From an uncultured Clostridiaceae bacterium (GTDB lineage Bacteria; Bacillota; Clostridia; TANB77; CAG-508), in the NCBI GenBank assembly GCA_947642455.1, contig CANRSN010000007.1, positions 1-64,000 of the forward strand: 64,000 nucleotides of DNA, in the 5' to 3' direction. How positions within the stretch are numbered: position 1 is the first letter of the stretch; each line of letters begins with the position of its first letter. A program made the position numbers and the translations under genes. The notes beneath the pieces are model-generated. The model had not been told where the DNA came from, searched no databases, and worked only from the letters and a program-made list of their open reading frames with translations. Below, piece by piece: positions 20,029-29,296 of the stretch.

Positions 20029-20910
20029 TTATGCCCTTGGGTGAGCTTTTTTATATACATTTTTTAATCCTTCATCTTGAAATTGCATATATACTTGTGT
20101 TGATGAAATATCTGAATGTCCTAACATTGTTTGTATTGCTTTTAAATCTGCACCATTTTGAATAAGATGTGTTGCAAAAGAATGCCTTAATACATGTGGT
20201 GTAATATCTTTAGTAATGTGTGCTTGTTCTTTATAATATTTTACTATTTTCCAAAATCCTTGTCTAGTTAATCTTTGACCATTTATATTTACAAATAATG
20301 CTGGTTCTTCTTCTGTTTTTATTAATACTGGCCTTGCTTCTTCCATATATTCTTTTAATGCCTTTAAAGACATTGTTCCAAGAGGAATACTTCTTTGTTT
20401 ATTTGCACTATGACAATTTACATATCCTTTTTCTAAATCAATATCTTGAGCATTTAAAGATATTATTTCTGTTACTCTCATACCTGTTGCATATGCAAAC
20501 TCTAGCATTGCCTTATCCCTAGTTCCTTTTAAATCAACATCTTTGGGTTGATTTAACAATAGTTCTACCTCTTTTGATGTCAACACACTAGGTGCTTTTT
20601 TCTCAATTTTTGGTGATTGGATACCTGCAGTTGGATCTTTTTTTACTTTTTTATTTTTTACTAAAAATTGATAAAAAGATCTAATTGAAGCTAAATTTCT
20701 TGATATAGTTGAAGTTTTTTTTCCTATAGATTTTAGATATTCTAAATAATTATTTATATCCTTTTCTTGTACCTTTGTAAAATTTAATTTGTACATCTCT
20801 GTGTACTTACTATAATATACAATATCTCTTCTATATGATTGTAATGTATTTTCTGACACTTTCTTATCATTTTGAAGAAATTCTAAAAAAAGTTTGAATT
20901 GTTTTTCCAT
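20029..20910 (-). CDS. xerD: tyrosine recombinase XerD/XerC family
   Basis: A site-specific recombinase, probably acting at dif to resolve chromosome dimers. The N-terminal SAM-like core-binding domain covers about residues 1-85. The catalytic domain has the first Arg in ATGMRVTEI, the HxxR box in HVLRHSFATHLIQNGAD, the second His in MLGHSDISSTQ and the nucleophile Tyr in QVYMQF. The frame extends 17 codons upstream, but GGGGAG precedes the ATG at 20910. Its neighbour upstream is spoIIM, an arrangement seen in other spore formers, which supports the housekeeping XerD call over a phage integrase. Confidence 0.93.
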   Translation of the reverse strand: MEKQFKLFLEFLQNDKKVSENTLQSYRRDIVYYSKYTEMYKLNFTKVQEKDINNYLEYLKSIGKKTSTISRNLASIRSFYQFLVKNKKVKKDPTAGIQSPKIEKKAPSVLTSKEVELLLNQPKDVDLKGTRDKAMLEFAYATGMRVTEIISLNAQDIDLEKGYVNCHSANKQRSIPLGTMSLKALKEYMEEARPVLIKTEEEPALFVNINGQRLTRQGFWKIVKYYKEQAHITKDITPHVLRHSFATHLIQNGADLKAIQTMLGHSDISSTQVYMQFQDEGLKNVYKKAHPRA

Positions 20911-21061
20911 TTTAGCTCCCCTATTCCTAATATATTTGTTTTGCCTATGCAGAATTAACATAAACTACATATGTTATATCAAATTACTTTTAAATTGTAA
21001 AGACTTTTTACAAAATTCCACAATTTTTTTTGTATATGTGTCAATGATGTGAAACAAACTT

Positions 21062-21706
21062 TTATAAAAAACTTATACAAGTAGTCAATAAATTTGATGA
21101 TATATACACTTCCACAAAAGCCGATATAATTAGACAAATTGCCATTATTGCAGAAAAAATTGTATGTCTATATATCTCAGTTTTTATGTTTTCTTTCCTT
21201 TTATCCTTTAAAATAGATTTGTATAATTTCATTCCACTAACTGCTAATGCTAAAATGCAAGGAATGAATATTATGTTCTGGAAAAATAATGTAACAATTC
21301 CAAAACAAATTCCTTTCCAAGTTCCTAATGTAGCTACTATAGCTGCTATAGTATATCCCAGACTAAAACCCCTTACTCCTATTATTCCATATACAATTGG
21401 TATTCCTACTACTGTAGAACCTATAAACCATAATGCAACTGCAATTATTACATTATTAATAATTGTACTTTTTAATAATACGTTTGTATCTATTGTATAA
21501 TCACTTTTTAAAGCATTTATAAAATTATTTATATATTCACTTATCTCTTTTTGTTCATTTGTATTTACATTATTTACAAATATAACTCCTAACAATATGC
21601 CTATTATAAAAATTATAGATATTATTAAATATTGTTTTAAATTTTTCTGTATATGTTCCTTTATTATATCTATTATTTTAAGTGACCTTTTCTCTTGTTT
21701 CTTCAT
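21062..21706 (-). CDS. spoIIM: stage II sporulation protein M
   Basis: A membrane protein of the DMP (SpoIIDMP) complex that drives engulfment of the forespore. It has 214 residues with a first TM at about 26-46 (YLIISIIFIIGILLGVIFV). Three or four more helices follow (NNVIIAVALWFIGSTVVGI; FSLGYTIAAIVATLG; FFQNIIFIPCILALAVSG) and a last one near the C-terminus. AAAGGAG precedes the ATG. Location next to xerD supports the call. Confidence 0.85.
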   Translation of the reverse strand: MKKQEKRSLKIIDIIKEHIQKNLKQYLIISIIFIIGILLGVIFVNNVNTNEQKEISEYINNFINALKSDYTIDTNVLLKSTIINNVIIAVALWFIGSTVVGIPIVYGIIGVRGFSLGYTIAAIVATLGTWKGICFGIVTLFFQNIIFIPCILALAVSGMKLYKSILKDKRKENIKTEIYRHTIFSAIMAICLIISAFVEVYISSNLLTTCISFL

Positions 21707-21794
21707 TTTTTTATCTCCTTTAAAAATAATATTTATACATAATATTATTCACATTTTATTAATTTAGAACATAAACATAATAACTGCTGAGCTT

Positions 21795-21894
21795 TTATAT
21801 GACTCAGAAAGCATAACAATTCGTTATGCTTTCTGAATCATATAAAAAATAGAAAATGTAACACCATTTTATGAAAAAACATTTTCTATTTTTT
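21795..21894 (-). terminator. two consecutive hairpins between the ABC exporter and spoIIM
   Basis: Hairpin one (21795-21845) pairs TTATATGACTCAGAAAGCAT with an almost perfect complement. Hairpin two (21844-21894) pairs AAAAAATAGAAAATGT with ACATTTTCTATTTTTT. The second gives a T-rich terminator for the upstream ABC operon. Confidence 0.65.
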
Positions 21895-21978
21895 ATAAGG
21901 TTTTGATTTTAAAAAATTCTCTATTTGCCACTCTCTTGCTTCATTTTACTATTAATTTATAAATTATAAATTTTTACC

Positions 21979-23811
21979 TTATCCTTCTTCAATTTCAAAT
22001 TGGCTATTATATAAACTTGCATAAAAGCCATTTCTTTCTAATAATTGATTATGCGTACCTTGTTCAACTATATCTCCATGATCCATTACCAATATTAAAT
22101 CTGCATTTTTAATAGTAGATAATCTATGTGCAATTATAAAGCTTGTTCTTCCTTTCATTAAATTATCCATTGCCGATTGAATTTGAATTTCAGTTCTTGT
22201 ATCAATTGAACTTGTAGCTTCATCTAATATTAAAATTTTTGGCTGTGCTAAAATAACTCTTGCTATTGTAATTAATTGTTTTTGTCCTGCTGATACATTA
22301 CTTGATTCTTCATCTAATATCATATCATATGAGTTTGGTAATGTTTTTATAAAATGATGTACATGTGCTGCTTTTGCCGCTTCAATAACTTCTGCATCTG
22401 TAGCTTCAGGTCTTCCATATCTTATATTTTCTTTTATAGTTCCTCCAAATAGCCAAGTATCTTGCAAAACCATTCCAAACATCTTACGAAGGTCACCTCT
22501 ATTGAATTCTTGTACATTTATTCCATCTACATAAATTCCACCACTATTTACATCATAAAATCTCATAAGTAATTTTACCATTGTTGTTTTCCCTGCACCT
22601 GTTGGACCTACTATTGCTATTTTCTGACCATCTTTTACATTTGCACTAAAATCATTTATTATTGTTTTATCTTCGTCATAGCCAAAGTTTACATGATCAA
22701 ATTTTACATTTCCATTTAAGTTCTCTGTAGATTTTGGATTTTCTATTGTTTGTATTTCTTCATTTTCATCTATAAATTCTAATACTCTTTCTGCTGCTGC
22801 AAGCATTGACTGTAACATTCCTGATACTTGAGCTATTTGACCTATTGGCTGTGTAAACTGTTTATTATATTGTATAAATGATTGTATATTTCCTACTGTA
22901 ATTTTCCCTTGCACCGCAAAATATCCTCCTATTATTGCTACAGCAACATATCCAACATTTCCTAAAAAGTTCATTATTGGATGCATTAAACCTGATAGAA
23001 ATTGTGACCTCCAGCCTGAATGATATAATTCCTCATTTTGCTTTCTAAATTCATTTAATGCTTTTTCTTCTCCATTAAAAACTTTTACTATATTATGGCC
23101 TCCATATATTTCCTCTACTTGACCGTTTACATGACCTAAATATTCCTGTTGCCTTTCAAAGTATTTTTGAGATTTTCCTACTATTTTCTTCACAATAATC
23201 GCTGCTATTGGAAGGATTATTATTGATACTAATGTCATTTCCCAACTAATTGTAAGCATCATTATAAGTATTCCAAACAATGTACAAATTGCAGTTATTA
23301 TTTGTGTAATACTTTGATTTAAGTTTTGAGAAAGTGTATCAATATCATTTGTTAATATTGATAAAACTTCTCCATTAGTTTTTTTATCAAAATACCTCAT
23401 TGGCAATTTGCTTATTTTTTTTATCATATCATTACGAAGTCTAAATGTAAGTTTTTGTGATATTCCAGTCATTGTAAAACCTTGTATTAGAGAGAAAAAT
23501 GCACTTATTAAATATAATCCCAAAAGAGTTAATAATATACTTGCTATTTTTCCAAAATCAATTCCTGTTCCTCCTGACAACTTGCTAACAATTCCATTAA
23601 ATATCTCTGTTGTTGCATTCCCTAGAATTTTTGGTCCTACTATTGAAAATATTGTACTCCCTATTGCAAATATAAGTACTATAATTAATTGTAATCTATA
23701 TTCTTTCATATATCTACTAAACAATTTTTTTATTGTTCCTTTAGAATCTTTTGCTTTTTGAACTTTTGCTCCTGCTGGCCCTCTTCCATGGCCTCCCATT
23801 GGTCCTGGCAT
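21979..23811 (-). CDS. ABC exporter half-transporter (TM + ATPase), second of pair
   Basis: A 610-residue type IV ABC exporter subunit. A Gly/Pro-rich cytosolic start (GPMGGHGRGPAG) precedes six TM helices (about residues 38-330). The nucleotide-binding domain has Walker A GPTGAGKTT, Q-loop MVLQDTWLFGG, Walker B ILILDEATSS and H-loop AHRLSTI. The signature is NVSAGQKQ rather than LSGGQ. Such a change is common in one subunit of heterodimeric multidrug exporters. It starts one base after the partner gene, so the two are surely cotranslated. The substrate is unknown. Confidence 0.93.
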   Translation of the reverse strand: MPGPMGGHGRGPAGAKVQKAKDSKGTIKKLFSRYMKEYRLQLIIVLIFAIGSTIFSIVGPKILGNATTEIFNGIVSKLSGGTGIDFGKIASILLTLLGLYLISAFFSLIQGFTMTGISQKLTFRLRNDMIKKISKLPMRYFDKKTNGEVLSILTNDIDTLSQNLNQSITQIITAICTLFGILIMMLTISWEMTLVSIIILPIAAIIVKKIVGKSQKYFERQQEYLGHVNGQVEEIYGGHNIVKVFNGEEKALNEFRKQNEELYHSGWRSQFLSGLMHPIMNFLGNVGYVAVAIIGGYFAVQGKITVGNIQSFIQYNKQFTQPIGQIAQVSGMLQSMLAAAERVLEFIDENEEIQTIENPKSTENLNGNVKFDHVNFGYDEDKTIINDFSANVKDGQKIAIVGPTGAGKTTMVKLLMRFYDVNSGGIYVDGINVQEFNRGDLRKMFGMVLQDTWLFGGTIKENIRYGRPEATDAEVIEAAKAAHVHHFIKTLPNSYDMILDEESSNVSAGQKQLITIARVILAQPKILILDEATSSIDTRTEIQIQSAMDNLMKGRTSFIIAHRLSTIKNADLILVMDHGDIVEQGTHNQLLERNGFYASLYNSQFEIEEG

Positions 23812-23812
23812 A

Positions 23813-26044
23813 TTATTCCTCCTTTCCTTTTAATTCTTCTTCAGACAATTGTGACAATGCTATTTGTTTATATGTTTCGCAATTTTCCATCAATTCTTCA
23901 TGTGTTCCTTTTCCAACAATTTTTCCTTCTTCTAACACTATTATTTGTTCTGCATTCATTATCGTACTAATTCTTTGTGCTACAATAATCATTGTTTTTC
24001 CTACAGTTTTCTCTGCTAGAGCTTCTCTTAGCTTTTTATCTGTTTTTAAATCTAATGCAGAAAAACTGTCATCAAATATAAATATTTCTGGATCTATTGC
24101 TAAAGCTCTTGCTATTGAAAGACGTTGTTTTTGACCACCAGATACATTGTTCCCTCCTTGTGCTATTGGAGATAAATATTTTTCTTCTTTTCCTTCTATA
24201 AATTCTGTTGCTTGTGCTATATCTGCTACAAATTCCATTTGCTTATCTTCCATATTCTCATTTCCATATTTAATATTTGACTCGATTGTCCCTGAAAATA
24301 GTATTCCTTTTTGAGGAATGTATCCTATTCTTTTTCTTAATTCTTTTTGTGAAACTTCTTTTATATTAACACCATCTACCAAAATTTCTCCACCAGTTAC
24401 ATCATAAAAACGTGGTATTAAATTTATTACTGTTGATTTTCCACTTCCTGTACTTCCTATAATTGCTGTTGTTTCTCCTGGTTTTGCTGTAAAATCTATA
24501 TCAGTAATTATTTCTGTGTCTGCATCTGGATATCTAAAAGATACATTTTTAAACTCTACCAAGCCTTTTTTATTTTCATTAAATGATTTTGGATTTTCTA
24601 TATCTTTAATATTTGGTTCAGTTTCCAATACTTCATTTATTCTCTTTGCTGAAACTTGAGCTCTAGGTAGCATAATTGAAATCATTGAAATCATTAAGAA
24701 ACTCATTACTATTTGCATTGTATATTGTATAAATGCCATCATATCTCCAACTTGCATAACTCCTTGATCTACATTATGACCTCCAACCCAAATAATTAAT
24801 AACATTATTGAGTTCATAACAAACATCATCATAGGCATCATTATACTCATTGCTCTATTTACAAATATACTATTTTTCATAACATCTTTATTTGCAACTT
24901 CAAATCTGTCTTCTTCACGTTTTTGTGTATTAAAGGCTCTTATTACTGGCACTCCGGTTAATATCTCTCTTGATACTTTGTTTATTTTGTCTATTAATTC
25001 TTGACCTTTTCTAAATTTAGGCATTGCTACTATAAACAGTACAAGTACTATTGTAATAATCAAAAATATTGCCAAACCTATAATCCAAGCCATAGATAAG
25101 TCACTTGTTCTAATTACTCTAAATAGCCCTCCAATACCTATTATTGGAGCATATACAACAACTCTAAACAACATAGACATAAGCATTTGTATTTGTTGAA
25201 TATCATTTGTGCTTCTTGTAATTAATGAAGCTGTTGAAAATTCTCTAAACTCTTTTGTTGAAAATTTTAATACTTTACTAAATACCTTTTCTCTTAATAC
25301 CTTTCCAAGTTTTGCTGCTACTCTTGATGATAAAAGCATTATTATAACAGCTGCCATCATACTAATTAGCGCAACACCCAACATTTGTAAACCTGCAATT
25401 AATATGTAATTATTTTGTATCTTATTTGTGTCTATTCCTATTTCTTTATACATTTGTTTAACCGTTGCTGTTGCTGCTTGCGATAGTGTACTTCCTTGTA
25501 GTGTTTCTAATTGTTTATCATATTCTTCTAATATTTTATCTAACTGTTGCTCTGGCATTTGTTTTATAATATCTATTAAACTCACGCCTTCAAATCCTTG
25601 TTTTTGCATTTCTGGTATTTGTGCCTCATTTGTAACATATGAAGTAATCATTAGAGGTTTTGCTATAATATTCTGCAACTCTTCATTTTCTAGTTCTTTT
25701 TTGTCATTAATAATATATATTTGTTCAATTTCTTTTTCTTTGCCAAATAAATTATTTACTATGTCTGCTTGTTTTGCATTTAACTCTTCTCTATTTTGTA
25801 CTAATGTATAATGTTCTAATATTTTTTCATCTTCTTTTGTAAATAGTAATATACTTTCCATTTGCTTACCAGACAATACTTCTGGTACTGGATTTTCTAT
25901 TCCTCCTGCTTGTATTCCAACATTTACTATTTTTGATGTATAATCTGGTAGTGCTAAATCTGTTGCAGCTTGTAAACATAACAGCATTACTATTATTATT
26001 ACTGATACTGCTGATTTTTTCAAATTTTTTAATACTTTTAACAT
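23813..26044 (-). CDS. ABC exporter half-transporter, first of pair, with large external loop
   Basis: The partner subunit of the exporter encoded directly downstream. TM1 (SVIIIVMLLCLQAATDLALP) is followed by an unusually long loop (about residues 40-205) rich in Glu/Gln/Lys before TM2, predicted to be extracytoplasmic. The ATPase domain has Walker A GSTGSGKST, signature NVSGGQKQRLSIARA, and IFIFDDSFSALD with Asp where the catalytic Glu usually stands. So this subunit has the degenerate Walker B and the other the degenerate signature. The start is set at 26044 by AAAGGAGAGG, and the frame continues 15 codons upstream without a site. Confidence 0.93.
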   Translation of the reverse strand: MLKVLKNLKKSAVSVIIIVMLLCLQAATDLALPDYTSKIVNVGIQAGGIENPVPEVLSGKQMESILLFTKEDEKILEHYTLVQNREELNAKQADIVNNLFGKEKEIEQIYIINDKKELENEELQNIIAKPLMITSYVTNEAQIPEMQKQGFEGVSLIDIIKQMPEQQLDKILEEYDKQLETLQGSTLSQAATATVKQMYKEIGIDTNKIQNNYILIAGLQMLGVALISMMAAVIIMLLSSRVAAKLGKVLREKVFSKVLKFSTKEFREFSTASLITRSTNDIQQIQMLMSMLFRVVVYAPIIGIGGLFRVIRTSDLSMAWIIGLAIFLIITIVLVLFIVAMPKFRKGQELIDKINKVSREILTGVPVIRAFNTQKREEDRFEVANKDVMKNSIFVNRAMSIMMPMMMFVMNSIMLLIIWVGGHNVDQGVMQVGDMMAFIQYTMQIVMSFLMISMISIMLPRAQVSAKRINEVLETEPNIKDIENPKSFNENKKGLVEFKNVSFRYPDADTEIITDIDFTAKPGETTAIIGSTGSGKSTVINLIPRFYDVTGGEILVDGVNIKEVSQKELRKRIGYIPQKGILFSGTIESNIKYGNENMEDKQMEFVADIAQATEFIEGKEEKYLSPIAQGGNNVSGGQKQRLSIARALAIDPEIFIFDDSFSALDLKTDKKLREALAEKTVGKTMIIVAQRISTIMNAEQIIVLEEGKIVGKGTHEELMENCETYKQIALSQLSEEELKGKEE

Positions 26045-26134
26045 TTCCTCTCCTTTCTGTGCAAAAAGAAGCATCCCATTTCGGCACACTTTCTACTAAA
26101 TATTATGTAATTAGCAATTTACACCATGTTATGA

Positions 26135-26163
26135 ATTATATGCAACAAAATTTTATTTGTCAA
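26135..26163 (-). promoter_or_regulatory. consensus sigma-A promoter of the ABC exporter operon
   Basis: TTGACA, a 17-base spacer and TATAAT on the minus strand, a full consensus match. The leader is about 85 bases. Confidence 0.75.
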
Positions 26164-26204
26164 TTGTTTTTATGTAACTTTTTTGTGAACAAATCACTAT
26201 TTGT

Positions 26205-26300
26205 TACAATTCACAGCCCCATTTTTATTTAGGCAATATTATATTTATTTCTAGAAGTTTTGCTTAATAGTAGCTTCCAGAGCTGTTCACTCTATAAAAG
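26205..26300 (-). repeat. nested-palindrome repeat, copy I (half only, decayed)
   Basis: It holds an outer-arm remnant (ACAATTCACAG), an inner arm (TTTAGGCAATATTATATTTA) and about half a degenerate core (GTTTTGCTTAATAGTAGCTTC). The other inner arm is missing. Confidence 0.6.
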
Positions 26301-26305
26301 TTAAT

Positions 26306-26357
26306 TAGTCTACAAACTTTATATATATATATCTTTTCATATAAAGTTTGTAGACTA
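26306..26357 (-). terminator. terminator of the NatAB-like operon
   Basis: A 19-bp perfect stem (TAGTCTACAAACTTTATAT and its complement) around an AT-rich loop, 35 bases past the permease stop. Confidence 0.65.
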
Positions 26358-26391
26358 AACATATTTTAAAGTGTAAATAGTAACAACTTAG

Positions 26392-27624
26392 TTAGTCTTT
26401 GCTTTTATATATTTTAATCATATCTTTTAAGCTAATTTTACTACCATAATTTAATATTGCAGAAGAATATATTTTTATAGAAACTTTAGCTATTACAAAT
26501 ATAGTAGCCAACAAAATCGCTATAGAAATTAAAATATCTGTAATATTAGCTATTCCCATCATTACTCTAAAAGGCATGCAAAATGGTGACGATATTGGAA
26601 ACATTGAAGCAAAAGAATTTAGTTCACTTGTTGGGTTCATCATTGTAAAATATGATAGATAAAATCCTATAACTGCAAGTATTGCAACAGGTCCATTTGC
26701 AGATTGAATATCTTCTGGTTTACTCACAGTTGAACCTGTTAGTGCATACAATAAGGCAAATAATGAATAGCCTAAAATATAATAAATAATTGTTGTTATT
26801 GCAAGCATAGGTGTCATATTTGATAAATCTAGTACTGCACTTAACATTTCAGATGTTAAAAATATATTTGCGCAAATTATTGCAACAATAACCACAATTG
26901 CAGTTTGCATAATTCCTGCCAAACCTATTCCAATAGTTTTACCTAACACTATAGTTCTTGGAGAGGTTGAAGTTACTAATGTTTCTATAATTTTTGATGT
27001 TTTTTCTGTAGTAATTGATGTTGAAACTTGATATGCATAAAAATAAATTGCATAAAATAGTATTAAAGACATTATCATCATTACTGGAACATTTCCTGTA
27101 GCCTCTGTTTCTTCAACTTGTGTCATCTGAGTTTCAAAAGGTATATTAAAACTTGCTATTTGCTCTTGAGTTAGACCTGCTTTTTTCATTTGGACATCTT
27201 TATAAATTCCCTGTAGCATAGACACAAGATTATCTGGAATTGTAGTATATGTACTTATAGATTTAAGAATATATTTTACTTCAATTTTATTTTCTTGTTT
27301 TGCTATAAGTAAAACTTCATCAATCTCTTCTTTCTTTAGTTTTTCCTCAATTTCTTTATCTGAAATATTGTTAATTTCTATTTTATAGCCTATATCTGCT
27401 TGTTTTAATAATTCTAAATTATCTTCAAATAAATTATTTCTATCTACTATAACCAGTTTTCTTTCGCCAAAATCTTCATCATTATTTTTAAAACTATTAA
27501 TAATATTAGGTATATTAAATCCTATAATAACAATTAGTAATATTACAATATTTGATATGATAAAAGATTTCCTTTTTATTAATTCTTCAAAAGTATATTT
27601 TGCTACTATAAATAAATCTTTCAT
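26392..27624 (-). CDS. ABC-2 type permease (NatB-like)
   Basis: A 410-residue permease paired with the ATPase directly upstream (1-base gap). TM1 is at about 20-42 (IISNIVILLIVIIGFNIP), then a soluble domain of about 130 residues. A cluster of five or six TM helices lies between about 175 and 390, including the conserved SITTEKTSKIIETLVTSTSP. That arrangement is typical of NatB/YhaP-type exporters of sodium or peptides. The substrate cannot be read from sequence. Confidence 0.9.
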   Translation of the reverse strand: MKDLFIVAKYTFEELIKRKSFIISNIVILLIVIIGFNIPNIINSFKNNDEDFGERKLVIVDRNNLFEDNLELLKQADIGYKIEINNISDKEIEEKLKKEEIDEVLLIAKQENKIEVKYILKSISTYTTIPDNLVSMLQGIYKDVQMKKAGLTQEQIASFNIPFETQMTQVEETEATGNVPVMMIMSLILFYAIYFYAYQVSTSITTEKTSKIIETLVTSTSPRTIVLGKTIGIGLAGIMQTAIVVIVAIICANIFLTSEMLSAVLDLSNMTPMLAITTIIYYILGYSLFALLYALTGSTVSKPEDIQSANGPVAILAVIGFYLSYFTMMNPTSELNSFASMFPISSPFCMPFRVMMGIANITDILISIAILLATIFVIAKVSIKIYSSAILNYGSKISLKDMIKIYKSKD

Positions 27625-27625
27625 T

Positions 27626-28534
27626 TTATTCTCCCACCTTTTCTATAAAAATGTCATGTAGACTTGGTTTTTTTATTTCAAACTTATTAACCTTTATATT
27701 ATTTTTAGCAAGTATCTCAAACAACTTATATCCGTCTTCTTCCTGCGAAATTTTAATTTCATAATTATTATCTTTTTGAAGTAAAATTTCTAGTCCTTGA
27801 CTTTTTATATAATCTTTTACATTTTCTTTTTTAGTATCTTCTTCATTTATAGAAATATCTAATCTATTTGCTTTATAACCATTTTTTATATCATCTAGAT
27901 TGCCTTGCAACACAGTTTTCCCTTTGTTTAGTATAAGAATATCTGTACAAAATTCTTCAACTACACTCATTTGATGTGCAGACATTATTATATATTTACC
28001 TTCTTTTACAAGTTCTAAAATAACATTTCTAATAATTTCAGTATTTACAGGGTCTAAACCACTAAAAGGTTCATCTAGTACTATTAATTCTGGATTATGC
28101 ACAATTGCTGTTATAAATTGTATTTTTTGTTGGTTCCCTTTAGATAATTTTTCTGCTGTCATATCCATATATTCTTCAACTTCTAACTTTTTCATCCAAT
28201 ATTTTATTTTTTCATCTGCTAATTGTTCTGTCATTCCCTTTAATTTCGCAAAATACATTAATTGTGTATATATTTTTGTTTTTGGATATATTCCTCTTTC
28301 TTCTGGCAAATAACCAAAATTGACACTTTTTCTTTCTACTTCTTTGCCATTCCAACTTATTTTTCCTTCATCTTTTTTTAATATCCCTAAAATCATTCTT
28401 ATTGTGGTAGTTTTTCCTGCTCCATTTGTTCCAAGTAATCCAAAAGCTCCAGGTTTATTTAGCTCTAAATTAATGTTATCTACTACTTTTTTAGTACCAT
28501 AGCTCTTACTAACATTTTCTATTTTTAGTCCCAT
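27626..28534 (-). CDS. ABC transporter ATP-binding protein (NatA-like)
   Basis: The ATPase subunit for the downstream permease. Walker A is GTNGAGKTT, the signature is LSKGNQQKIQ (as in the DrrA/NatA group), Walker B is ELIVLDEPFSGLDP and the H-loop is MSAHQM. A C-terminal extension of about 90 residues ends LHDIFIEKVGE, as in this subfamily. The frame extends 21 codons upstream, but GGAGAG and AGGAG precede the ATG at 28534. A promoter lies about 35 bases further up. Confidence 0.94.
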   Translation of the reverse strand: MGLKIENVSKSYGTKKVVDNINLELNKPGAFGLLGTNGAGKTTTIRMILGILKKDEGKISWNGKEVERKSVNFGYLPEERGIYPKTKIYTQLMYFAKLKGMTEQLADEKIKYWMKKLEVEEYMDMTAEKLSKGNQQKIQFITAIVHNPELIVLDEPFSGLDPVNTEIIRNVILELVKEGKYIIMSAHQMSVVEEFCTDILILNKGKTVLQGNLDDIKNGYKANRLDISINEEDTKKENVKDYIKSQGLEILLQKDNNYEIKISQEEDGYKLFEILAKNNIKVNKFEIKKPSLHDIFIEKVGE

Positions 28535-28568
28535 GCTCCTAACTCTCCTATCTTTTTTATTTGTGACA

Positions 28569-28597
28569 ATTTTACCACAACTTTTTATAGCATACAA
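28569..28597 (-). promoter_or_regulatory. sigma-A promoter of the NatAB-like operon
   Basis: TTGTAT, a 17-base spacer and TAAAAT on the minus strand. Confidence 0.5.
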
Positions 28598-28636
28598 TAG
28601 TTATCATTTTTTTTCGCAAAAAAACAGTTCAATTTA

Positions 28637-28815
28637 TTACATTTCACGGATTAAAATCAGAATTATATAAGTACTATAATATTTATTTTAACAAAGTTTC
28701 TTACTGGCTTCGCCAATCGCTCTGGGTCATGTCCACTCTGGGAGCTTCCCTGCGCAAAACTTTGTTAAAATAAATATTGTAGTACTTAAATGAATGTTAG
28801 ATCCGTGAAATGTAA
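28637..28815 (-). repeat. nested-palindrome repeat, copy E (core reversed, 179 bp)
   Basis: The inner inverted repeat is 32 bp with one mismatch (28668-28699 with 28757-28788). The outer inverted repeat is 15 bp and perfect (TTACATTTCACGGAT at 28637-28651, complement at 28801-28815). The core on the minus strand is GCGCAGGGAAGCTCCCAGAG ... GGACATGACCCAGAGCGATT ... GGCGAAGCCAGTAA. The rest of the gap to 29251 has no convincing gene. Confidence 0.9.
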
Positions 28816-28966
28816 CAAATTGTACTCTTTTTTGCTGATTTTTTTATCAAATTTTAGGGGTAAAATACAAGACTATATGATATTTTTCCAAAAAATATTT
28901 TAGATGTTTTTTGTTGATATATACGGGTTTAGATACAAAATGTCGAAAAAAGGCGATGAAAAGTTC

Positions 28967-28995
28967 TTGAAAAAAATGGAAAAATGTGTTATAAC
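28967..28995 (+). promoter_or_regulatory. orphan promoter-like sequence
   Basis: TTGAAA, a 17-base spacer and TATAAC on the plus strand, about 300 bases before the Rpn gene. No supported reading frame lies directly downstream. It could drive an untranslated leader or be chance in AT-rich DNA. Confidence 0.3.
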
Positions 28996-29251
28996 AGAAA
29001 TAAGTAAAAATATCGAATTCGATTAATATTTTCAAAATAACTTTGTATCAATTTAATAATAAATGAAAAATTAAATCAAGAAATTGAAATTCAAAATAGA
29101 GTTTAAGTTAAAATCATAATATTATATCTAATTAAAATTTAGAGTCTATGAACTTCAAAAATCAAGTAGATTAAAAATCTAAAAAACTTCCAATAAATTT
29201 AATGAATATGTAGTTCTATTGTTACAATTTTATAAAACTTATAAGTTAATA

Positions 29252-29280
29252 TTGACAGTATTTAAAAAATCAAATATAAT
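29252..29280 (+). promoter_or_regulatory. full-consensus promoter of the Rpn gene
   Basis: TTGACA, an exact 17-base spacer and TATAAT. The predicted transcript start is only about 10 bases before the TTG start codon and overlaps the AGGAGG site. Confidence 0.65.
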
Positions 29281-29296
29281 GAGAGGAGGAATTCTA

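Noticed and set aside
25866..26087. A 73-codon minus-strand frame at the start of the ABC exporter gene
   Set aside because: It overlaps the real gene in another frame, and the AAAGGAGAGG site belongs to the exporter start at 26044.
28940..29026. A 28-codon plus-strand frame (MSKKGDEKFLKKMEK...)
   Set aside because: No Shine-Dalgarno sequence, and the best promoter nearby lies inside it rather than upstream.
28847..29035. A 62-codon minus-strand open frame rich in Phe and Tyr
   Set aside because: No ribosome binding site and AT-driven composition. It overlaps a plus-strand promoter-like sequence.
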